The position numbers were made by a program, and so were the translations under genes. A DNA stretch of 64,000 nt, taken from contig CM056999.1 in NCBI GenBank assembly GCA_029891345.1, forward strand, positions 32,050,418-32,114,417, in the 5' to 3' direction. Below, piece after piece: positions 56,371 to 64,000 of this stretch (the first letter of the stretch is position 1; each line of letters opens with the position of its first letter). This stretch comes from Dryococelus australis (taxonomy: Eukaryota; Arthropoda; Insecta; Phasmatodea; Phasmatidae). The notes beneath the pieces are model-generated. The model worked only from the letters and a program-made list of their open reading frames with translations, was not told the DNA's origin and ran no database searches.

Positions 56371-56791
56371 ATGCAATATTTTTATTTTTTACCTTACAAA
56401 TTTTTTAAGCCACTTGGTTTTTTGCAACTGCTCCCAAACTCAAATTTTTGAGCCACCTTTTTGCGGTTGCACCCAAACGCCAATTTTTGTACCACTTTTT
56501 TTGCGGTTGCACCCAAACGCAACTCTTTGCATCACTTTTTTGCATCTGCTTCCAAACGCAACTTTTTGAGCCACTTTTTATTTTTTTTTGTGGTTGCTCC
56601 CAAATGTAACTTTTTGAGTCACTTTTTTGCGGTTGTGTTCGAATTGTCATTTGATGTTTTGGATCAGAAAAGTAAGAGTAACTTTTTCTGATGGTGTTCT
56701 GATGGCTCGAGCATTTAAGTTACCGTTGTTTTTCTGATAACTGGGGGCTGCGCTCGAATCGGCTCGAATGCGCTAGAATTTTTATACTACT
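56371..56791 (-). repeat. Polinton right terminal inverted repeat with internal tandem units
   Basis: Inverted match to 44,542-44,860. It holds about six tandem ~40-bp units (TTTTTGCGGTTGCACCCAAA then CGCAACTTTTTGAGCCAC) compared with four at the left. The outer end has an extra GGCTCGAATGCGCTAGA absent on the left. Confidence 0.9.
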
Positions 56792-56797
56792 CGTATC
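56792..56797. repeat. Polinton target-site duplication, right
   Basis: CGTATC, identical to the left copy. It fixes the right border at 56,791. Confidence 0.9.
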
Positions 56798-57439
56798 TTT
56801 ATTACCATTAAAATAATTTAAGCAAACAGAAACTAATATGAGGATCTGAAATACCTACCTTCTTTATTTGCCATTTCGCAAAGTGACTCCATCTTAAATC
56901 TAAAGATTGTATATGTATAACAATTATAACATATATGTTGTATATATGTTATATATATATATTATTCTTGGAAATATTTAACTCATTACAACCGTATTTG
57001 TTTTCGAAAAATTCTATGCAATATCCAGTAAGTAATTTTAGTAATAAATTTCATTTGTCATTTGGAAAGTAAAGGATACGTTAATAATTGACCTTAATAA
57101 ACCGTTGCGCATTTTTTTCTAATATTTTAGACTGTACATACAGTTACAGCACGTTTTTTTTCGAAACGAAATTAGAAGGAAAATATTGAGAATACAAAAT
57201 GGTACGTATGTATGTGTGCCATCCTATCAGGATTTGCTTCATCAGTTTCGATAATCATTTTCTATTTAATATTTTAAGTAATTCTAGTTCGAATCTATTA
57301 ATGTACGTCGAAAATGGATATTTAAACGGGGATAATAATGCCACAAGTGTTTCACTAAATATTTTTCAAATGCGCTTTAACAGTGAAATTATTCGGATAT
57401 TTGAAACAATTGGTAGAAGTAAGTTTTTAACATAACGTA
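56798..57439. other. unassigned AT-rich DNA
   Basis: No recognised feature between the Polinton and the Helitron-related region. Confidence 0.45.
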
Positions 57440-58089
57440 CGAGGGAAATAAGATCACTTCCTGCCTATGTTTGTGTGCGTCTGTTTGTCTGTCTTCTAAA
57501 AAAAAATTTTTTTGTGTGAACCGAATTTCGCCAAATTTGCTACATGTACATTCACATAGCAAGTATATACTTTTTTTATAGTTTTCGACCACGCCTAGTA
57601 CTTACTTTCAAAATGGTTGCCATTTGAAATATTTCGGTAACGAATCAACTTATTTAAACCAAATTTTGTATCTTGGCAGTGTATAGATATATTTGTTAAT
57701 CCGCCATTTCGGAAGGTAGCATTACATGTAAAATAAAACTTTTACGCTATATCTCGAAAACTACTCAACAAATTCTCGCCAAATGTTGCACGTAAATAAC
57801 GTTGTGGTATGCCATGTAAACATTTGCACTTCAAATTTATAAGGCACTTATTTTCAAAATGGCTACTGTACTATTATTTTAGGTTTATTTGGCGTATCTA
57901 CCATACCATTTGGCCAATTTCGAATGACTATTGTTTGCTGAAAATATATATTATTAGCATCATATATCCCATTTTGTAAAATAGTACATTAAGAAATGAA
58001 ATTTGTATGTCATATTTCGGTAAACAATCAATCAATTTGTACTCTATTTGGCAAACAAGGAGTACTAGAATAGGCCATATTAATTTACA

Positions 58090-58620
58090 AGCTTTTACCA
58101 GCGGCTCCACTTGCGTGTTTATGGAGAATAAATCATGAAGTTTTTTGACACTAAGCCTCATCGTGTTACATAATCGCGGTGCATCTAAATTTTGTATAAG
58201 CATTACTGGGACGCCTAATCTTAATTGGAGCTTATGTGAGGGCACACCTGATAACTCTAGAGAATTCAGGATCACTCCGTGACTGTGTCTACTGGCAAAC
58301 ACTCCGTTATTTCTCATTGTACCTCTTTCAAAAGCTTAGAATTAATTCTGTTAACCATGTAACTTTTTATGTAACAGTCACTCTTTGACATAGCCATTGG
58401 TCGTCATCTATATAAATTCCTAGATCTGGGTAAACGCTAGCAATCAGTTCCGTATCACTCAGCACCAAATTTCAAAAATCCTCTGTTAGTGACACACAGC
58501 CCTCAGCATCAGTTTCCAACCGGCCATCTCCAATTTTTAATAGTTTACCCGCATAATGTCCCGTATCAACGTCATTGTATATCTGCACTCTCATATTTGT
58601 TGCCAAGCTGAATTTATTGA
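58090..58620 (-). pseudogene. Helitron Rep-helicase, C-terminal helicase fragment
   Basis: Helitrons move as rolling-circle elements using a Rep/Pif1-type helicase. On the minus strand: LATNMRVQIYNDVDTGHYAG, then LLKIGDGRLET, VYPDLGIYIDDDQWL (58,430-58,390), LNSLELSGVPSHKLQLRLGV, PVMLIQNLDAPRLCN and MRLSVKKLHD (58,275-58,125). These are the conserved blocks before and in the C-terminal part of the helicase (the usual 'G-PPH-L-LKvG-pimLlRNLdp--LCNGTRL' segment). The usual last block (SQGQT...HGQLYVALSR) is missing; the fragment runs into the dispersed repeat. Several stops and frameshifts are present. Confidence 0.85.
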
Positions 58621-58904
58621 CATTTGCCCGTAAGCTTTACGACTTGAGTCAGGCTTTGATTTCGTGTGCAGGTGTGCCCCTCTGAATCGAAAGACTTGAT
58701 TTACGTTTGCGAAGCATAATAGACTAACAAACAAAACAACAAAACTGACAGTCGAAAAAGTAAACAAAAGAATACCAAATTAACAAATCCAATCCAAAGA
58801 GAGATGTAGAGCCTTGCTTATTTGTCTACCTTCTAGCTTAGGTCAGTGTACTATTACGTCTGTGTATCTTACATTTTCCGAAGGAATGAGACATTTTCAA
58901 GGGA

Positions 58905-59040
58905 TAAAAATTAGCCTATGTCACTCTCCGACCCTCCAACTATCTCTATATTAAAAATCACGTCGATCCGTTGCTCCGTTTTGACGTGAAAGAAGGACAA
59001 GCAAACACACTTTCGCATTTATATATAGTGGTATGGATTT
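58905..59040 (-). repeat. conserved Helitron-associated flank
   Basis: On the minus strand: CATACCACTATATATAAATG, GAAAGTGTGTTTGCTTGTCC, CAAAACGGAGCAACGGATCG, then ACGTGATTTTTAATATAGAG. This non-coding sequence is a familiar companion of repetitive elements in insects, mites and molluscs. It lies upstream of the helicase fragment on the same strand. Confidence 0.5.
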
Positions 59041-59854
59041 GCTTTAAGAAAGTCACACTTTTTTTTTCTCCAAAATGACGACGATACAAACATTCTCGTG
59101 TAGTATGTTTAAATTACGATTCCGCATAAACTAATTAATTTTAACTCAGTATGTTGACAGTATTTATGACATTTTGTAAGAAAGAGCCACATAAAAAATA
59201 AATACATGTTTTGTGTCATATGTTACGAAACATTTGACCAATTATTACCAAATTTGTTAAACAAGTAATACTTCGGCACGTGATATAAACTGGCATGTTC
59301 GAGTACGTAACTCTTATTTTCAAGTTGGCGGCCATTTAGAAATTATAGCATCGAAACCAAGTTTCCAATTTCCAACTTAATTTTGTATGCTCATCGTATA
59401 CATTACAACTATGTAATGTATTTACACAAAGTCTCTTTTCTGCTTTTTTTGTAAGACATCTCCTCATGAAAAATAAAATTTTTATATAATATCTCGGGAA
59501 ACAACCAACAGAGTCCTATCAAATTGGACGAACAATTGGCACTGTGCTCTTTCTGCTCAATAATTAAGTTCGCAGAAAACAAGTATTTTAACGTTGAAAG
59601 TCCCTAGGGCAGGCCTGCCGTGTTGTAAAATGGCGGATAGTAGTGAGCAGCCATAACTTCGTAAATTGAAACCACTGCATTTATATTTTTAACCAGTGTA
59701 TGAGAACTAAACGTAGCTTGGCCTTACAAAGCATTTTATGGGTGACAGTTTTGTATATATTTAAAGAGCAGAAATATTTCCACGTAACGGAAAATAACTG
59801 CAGTCTGACGTTATATTCTGCTGAATCCCGTATTATGAAACACAATAAGACGTG

Positions 59855-59945
59855 TTAGTAATTGGTAGGGCGTCAGGTTCCGTGCAGTGGAGAACGGCAA
59901 GCACTCAAGGCGCGGGTTCGATTCCTCTTCCAGCTGTGATTATTT
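59855..59945 (+). mobile_element. tRNA-like sequence, probably a SINE head or tRNA pseudogene
   Basis: D-arm-like TTGGTAGGGCGTCAGGTT and T-arm-like GCGGGTTCGATTCCTC are present in order. The distance between them is too long for a clean tRNA, and the T stem pairs imperfectly. A related GTGCAGTGGAG-GGGTTCGAAT string occurs on the minus strand at about 43,240-43,265, hinting at a third SINE family. Confidence 0.45.
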
Positions 59946-60167
59946 TTGTCGCTGCAAATATTTATTTCTGGACATTTAAACTTACTTTATACTATATCGC
60001 TATATTTTTTTTAAGCAAAGAAAATACACGAGAGTTTTTAATACAAATGTTAACATCAATCCCACACAAAATTAGTTTTTCCCCCAACATTAACCTACCT
60101 TAATGTTGACATAACGGTAAGGAGGTGATGTTGTTGCTGAAGTACTGAATGTTACACGAACAGTAAT

Positions 60168-60412
60168 AGCGGAGGCTGAGCGGTTAGACTGCTTGCCTCC
60201 CACCGAGGCAAACCGGGTTCAATCCCCAGCCGGTTCTCTCCGGGTTTTCGCAGGTGGGAATCGTACCGGACGATGCCATTGTCCACGGGTTTTTCTCGGG
60301 GATCTACCGTTTCCCCCACACTTTCATTCTGGCGCTGCTCCATACTCGCCTCACTTCACCCTCATCGGCTTTCAAGACCTCGATGTTAAGAGCCGCCCAA
60401 ATCTCTTCACTC
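60168..60412 (+). mobile_element. tRNA-derived SINE, family 1, copy 4
   Basis: The most complete head: GGCTGAGCGGTTAGACTGCT (A-box region), ACCGGGTTCAATCCCCAG (B box). Body: TTTTCGCAGGTGGGAATCGT, ACCGGACGATGCC, TTTCTCGGGGATCTACCG, CACCCTCATCGGCTTTCAAG. The tail has lost the TCAAC repeats. Confidence 0.9.
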
Positions 60413-61001
60413 ATTGTGCAACATTCCTGTGTGTAACCGTGAGGAATAACAACATTTTCTTGTCGTTATTATTCCGTGTTCATGAAAGCGAGTGTTAAGC
60501 CTCAAGTGTGTTTCTATTTTGTTTCTGGCTTCTGAAGTGTTCATAGAAACTAGTTTTGTAGGGAGACTTTTGCATGTAGTAAGTATACCCTAGGGCAGGG
60601 CTGCCACCAGCCCTGAAGCTGAAATCCTGATTTCCGTACATAAAAATCCTGGAACCTTTGGGTCAAATCCTTCAAAATCCTTGGAATTAAAAAAATTGCA
60701 AATTACAGGAAAAAAATTGGATATGAAAGAAGTTCTGGTTTAGAATGTACAAACCATGGTAATTCGTTTTTACATTGACACTTATAATTTCGGTTATACG
60801 ACTGTATCAGCGATGATTGTCGTTTTCCTCACCATTGTGATATCAATGCCAAACGCAAAACACAGTCACCAAATTCAGATTGCATGGGAAAAAAACGACA
60901 ATTTGTGGCAAAGGTTTTTTTCAATAATGGCCTTTGCCTTTCCATGGGATCATACAGCCAGGAGCAGAAATATGTAGATAACTGTATACCCGTGCTAGTA
61001 A

Positions 61002-61074
61002 ATAATTAAGCGAAATATTTTGGACATACACAAATGACGCAATGGCGTATGTCCAATATATTTCGCTTAATTAT
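61002..61074. repeat. 30-bp inverted repeat (hairpin)
   Basis: Arms of 30 bases with two mismatches (ATAATTAAGCGAAATATTTT... and its inverse), separated by 13 bases. It lies within the hAT-like segment, and is perhaps a small nested foldback element. Confidence 0.9.
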
Positions 61075-61244
61075 CCACCTCCATTGTAAGAATCTTTCAA
61101 CAAATTCATCAGTGAAATTGACACACATCGCTGTGGGCGCTAGAATCGCCACTTTGAGCAAAGTGCTATAAAAAATCCGTTAAAACGGCAGGCCTGCCCT
61201 AGGGACTTTCAACGTTAAAATACTTGATTTCTATGAACTTATTT

Positions 61245-62713
61245 TACGTGATGATCTCTATGAGACATTTTATTGATACTGAAAGTAACAGTATTTCTTT
61301 GCATTAATGATATAATTTACCATGAATATGTGGAAACGAGTTTAGAATAATAATATCGTGATTTAGGGCACGTTTTTGCAAAAGTAAACGACAACGTTGA
61401 TGTACATTTACAAAATACATATACGTTTGCTTTTATAACCGTGAAGGATAATTAGAGTGCAGTAACGGAATTGTACATTATGGCCCCAAAGGAGTATTCA
61501 GTATTAGCAAACCCGTATTTCATGATCAAACGTCACTGCCTTCTTTTTTGTGTCGTTGACTGCCTTTTCCGCTGTAATAAAACGTATCTGATGCTACTCT
61601 CCATTCATTCGCTCTGAAAATATGAGAGTGTTAGTGAACTGTAGCTTCGGGCAAACTCTGAGCCCACATGTTTCCTATTCAAATAGACGTGGCCTTTCAA
61701 AAATCCATACCTACATTTTTATTTTTCATGCGTTCTTTGCTATCCTAGGAGAACGTTTCCCATGAATGTATATATCTATCAGAGTGGCTTCGTTGTGCTT
61801 TTAAATCTATTCATTGAAAAAGGCAATGAGATATAACAGTGTTTCTCATGACAAGTAAAATTTTTATCAGGCGTATAAATTATTTACAATTATATTTTAT
61901 TCCATTGGTATATAATACCGGTAATGTTTTTTTTTTTTTATAATTTACCCTAGTTTTATATATTGAAAGTTAAGGATTCCGAGGGGATTTAAACGTTAAC
62001 TCTCTAATCATTGTGCAGTAAATGGAATATTAAATCGTTATTTGGTGTTCAGTAGTAAGAGTAACGCAAATATTTTTGTCCTTTATAAACTATGCGGGCA
62101 ATTCTTTACGCAATGAACTAACTTACTTGAATTTATCAAAGTGGTACAACTATCGCGGGAATAGCAGTAATCATTTTTGCAGCAACGATTCCGTGCATAA
62201 ATTGACAAATAGAAGAAATCCAGTTTAACTTCACAGTTTCTGCAGTTTTTCGCGTGTTATGCACTTTGCAAACTGTAAAGTGTTCTTCGAAAAGTGATTT
62301 GTCACCATAGTTCGCTAATCAACGATCACAGCTGACGACAGATGTGCGCAGAACTGCAATAATTTGAAGGGAAATATTATATCTTTTTTCCAGGTGATAA
62401 GACTTTTTTATTCTAAGTAACCTTCCATATTTCACCGTCTATTTTCCTGCAGTGTCGCATGCAGCATCACAAATCTGCTTTGAAAACTGTAATTTGCATT
62501 TAGTTGTGTGTAGCTTTGACCGTTGTTCTTGGCATACTATTACATAATTCTCTCTTAATTGAATTACTTTTTTTAATACGGAACTAAGTGGGGTGGAAAG
62601 GCCAATGATTAATGCCCTTAAAGATTTTGTACTATGATTCTGTCGCCGAGGATAACTGGCGAAAACGGCAAGCAACAGTGTCCAGGAAGTTAGAAAACGA
62701 GGTCGCACAGCAG
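61245..62713. other. unassigned AT-rich DNA
   Basis: No gene, RNA or repeat recognised. Confidence 0.45.
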
Positions 62714-62957
62714 AGTTGAGTTGAGTTGAGAGATTTTGGCGGCTTTTACCAATCAGGACTTGAGAGCCAGTGAGGCTGAAATGAGGTGAGAATGTACCAG
62801 TGCCGGAATGCAAGGGCGGGAGAAACGGGAGATCCTTGAGAAAACCCGCCGACAAGTGGCATCGTCCTACACGATTCCCACTTACGAAAGTCCGGGAGTG
62901 ACCAGGTCGGGGATTGGTGGGAGGCGAGCTGTCTGACCGCTTAGCCACCGCGGCCTC
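62714..62957 (-). mobile_element. tRNA-derived SINE, family 1, copy 5
   Basis: Minus strand: head GGCCGCGGTGGCTAAGCGGT then CAGACAGCTCGCC; the B-box part is shortened. Body: TTTCGTAAGTGGGAATCGTG, ACGATGCCACTTGTCGGCGG, CTCCCGTTTCTCCCGCCC, ACTGGCTCTCAAGTCC. The tail CTCAACTCAACTCAACTC is the best example of the family's TCAAC-repeat 3' end. Confidence 0.9.
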
Positions 62958-63240
62958 TTGCGCAGCAGAGATTCTGTTGCATTTTTTAAAAGAAGTATTG
63001 TACAGACGCTCAGTACTTTTTATTAATGTCTGCTTACGAGAACATGTTCAATTCCAAGTCTAGTTAATGTTTTGTGTTTCTGTCTGATGTGCAGTTTTAA
63101 GTGAAGTTAGTTCAAATGTGTGTTTTAACAATATATTTTATGGCCAATGGTTCCGATAGAGGATATTAGATACTATGTGTAGTGAAGCATACGAATACCG
63201 CTGTAACTGAGGAGGACACATAACGACAGGATTGCAGCCA

Positions 63241-64000
63241 GAAGTCTCGCAGTGTTGTCTGCGGAGAGACTGCATGCCAGTTCGTGGTATGCACGTAGAG
63301 GCTATGATGAGGTATGCGATGCGCGTCTCGGTCGCCCTTAGCTCTACGGCGCTCCTAGGCCCGGGACACGTCCTCCGTCGTGGTAGACGGCGACGTTAAC
63401 CTGGGAAGTCTCGCAGTGTTGTCTGCGGAGAGACTGCATGCCAGTTCGTGGTATGCACGTAGAGGCTATGATGAGGTATGCGATGCGCGTCTCGGTCGCC
63501 CTTAGCTCTACGGCGCTCCTAGGCCCGGGACACGTCCTCCGTCGTGGTAGACGGCGACGTTAACCTGGGAAGTCTCGCAGTGTTGTCTGCGGAGAGACTG
63601 CATGCCAGTTCGTGGTATGCACGTAGAGGCTATGATGAGGTATGCGATGCGCGTCTCGGTCGCCCTTAGCTCTACGGCGCTCCTAGGCCCGGGACACGTC
63701 CTCCGTCGTGGTAGACGGCGACGTTAACCTGGGAAGTCTCGCAGTGTTGTCTGCGGAGAGACTGCATGCCAGTTCGTGGTATGCACGTAGAGGCTATGAT
63801 GAGGTATGCGATGCGCGTCTCGGTCGCCCTTAGCTCCACGGCGCTCCTGGGCCCGGGACACATCCTCCGTCGCGGTAGACGGCGACGTTAACCTGGGAAG
63901 TCTCGCAGTGTTGTCTGCGGAGAGACTGCATGCCAGTTCGTGGTATGCACGTAGAGGCTATGATGAGGTATGCGATGCGCGTCTCGGTCGCCCTTAGCTC
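63241..64000. repeat. 164-bp GC-rich satellite, at least 4.6 units, runs off the window
   Basis: Units start (GTCTCGCAGTGTTGTCTGCG) at 63,244, 63,408, 63,572, 63,736 and 63,900, exactly 164 bp apart. The first three are identical as far as I can see; the fourth has about four transitions. 164 is not a multiple of 3, so no long frame persists. Near-identity indicates recent amplification or homogenisation. The right end is outside the window. Confidence 0.98.

Larger units (their letters stand above)
44542..56791. mobile_element. Polinton/Maverick, 12,250 bp, near-complete but decayed
   Basis: A perfect 6-bp target duplication, CGTATC, flanks the element at 44,536-44,541 and 56,792-56,797; Polintons make 6-bp duplications. 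The ends read GGTAGTATAAAAAT (left) and AGTAGTATAAAAAT (right, reversed), inside terminal inverted repeats of about 320 and 420 bp. Inside lie all hallmark genes: protein-primed DNA polymerase B, retrovirus-type integrase, packaging ATPase, adenovirus-type protease, major capsid and penton-like protein. There are also a PLA2-domain protein, a pVI-like protein and a hemopexin-like gene. Genes are on both strands in convergent blocks. Most have stops or frameshifts, so the copy cannot be autonomous. Polintons are regarded as integrated virus-like elements; whether this lineage formed particles is inference. Confidence 0.97.
57440..59570 (+). repeat. diverged ~270-bp repeat, cluster C, around a Helitron fragment
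   Basis: Same ordered phrases as cluster A. The TATCTC/TATTTCGG-type phrase is near 57,630, 57,755, 58,015, 59,220 and 59,490. GCCATGTAAACAT is at 57,811. CTTATTTTCAAAATGG is at 57,848, and a variant with GGCGGCCATTT is at 59,310-59,338. Units at 58.0 and 59.2 kb are separated by the helicase fragment, suggesting that the Helitron carries or was inserted in this array. Confidence 0.65.
59610..61196. mobile_element. hAT-like insertion inside a long palindrome
   Basis: The ends read CAGGCCTGCCGT on both sides (inverted), flanked on both sides by CCCTAGGG (59,602-59,609 and 61,197-61,204), an 8-bp duplication as hAT elements make. The flanks outside CCCTAGGG are also mutually inverted: 42 bases in total match perfectly (59,580-59,621 against 61,185-61,226), with weaker match for about 18 more. 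A third CCCTAGGG+CAGGGCTGCCA at 60,588-60,606 means a shorter element of 601 bp (60,596-61,196) is an alternative. No transposase is visible. Contains a SINE and a tRNA-like sequence. Confidence 0.6.

Noticed and set aside
59855-59945. Functional tRNA gene
   Set aside because: Arms are spaced wrongly, the T stem pairs poorly and no acceptor stem closes; kept as tRNA-like only.

Overview
This is a eukaryotic, almost certainly arthropod (probably insect) nuclear window. It is AT-rich and has TA and CA microsatellites, tRNA-derived SINEs, and DNA transposons, an LTR element and a Polinton of types common in large insect genomes. I recognise no intact host protein-coding gene. Every protein-like stretch I can identify belongs to a mobile element, and nearly all are broken by stops or frameshifts. 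Species cannot be read from the sequence.

Layout, left to right. 1-17 kb is mostly unassigned non-coding DNA. It holds a CA repeat (0.7 kb), a TA-flanked MITE (1.6-1.9 kb), a striking 45-bp minisatellite with 405-bp higher-order structure and one open frame (3.8-5.2 kb), a 94-bp triplication (7.8-8.1 kb), a Tc1-type transposase fossil (10.3-10.7 kb) and a cluster of a diverged ~270-bp repeat (11.9-12.9 kb). 17-28 kb has two SINEs of one family, a clear 231-bp MITE, the ~270-bp repeat on the opposite strand, and a second SINE family. 28.07-33.06 kb is a reverse-strand Ty3/gypsy retrotransposon with both LTRs, most of gag missing and decayed pol. A SINE abuts it, then a MITE end and a mariner-type transposase fossil (33.8-34.7 kb). 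34.7-40 kb is unassigned apart from a 400-bp GAGACA-type array. 40.16-43.95 kb is a complete DNA transposon with 35/39 matching terminal inverted repeats and a spliced but broken transposase gene (Sola-like by my judgement).

44,542-56,791 is a near-complete 12.25-kb Polinton/Maverick, a virus-like self-synthesising transposon. It is flanked by a perfect 6-bp target duplication. Gene order is protein-primed DNA polymerase (+), hemopexin-like cargo (+), double-jelly-roll major capsid (-), integrase (-), phospholipase-A2-domain protein (+), small hydrophobic pVI-like protein (+), adenovirus-type cysteine protease (+), unknown (+), packaging ATPase (-), penton-like protein (+) and a small unknown (-). 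Together these would replicate, integrate and package such an element. Here most carry stops or frameshifts, and the polymerase has lost catalytic residues. Related hairpins sit at the junctions where genes converge.

57.4-59.6 kb is Helitron-derived: a helicase C-terminal fragment, a conserved flank and five more units of the ~270-bp repeat. 59.6-61.2 kb is a hAT-like insertion whose flanks form a long palindrome; it contains a tRNA-like sequence and another SINE copy. A fifth SINE lies at 62.7 kb, and a homogeneous 164-bp satellite runs off the right edge from 63,241.
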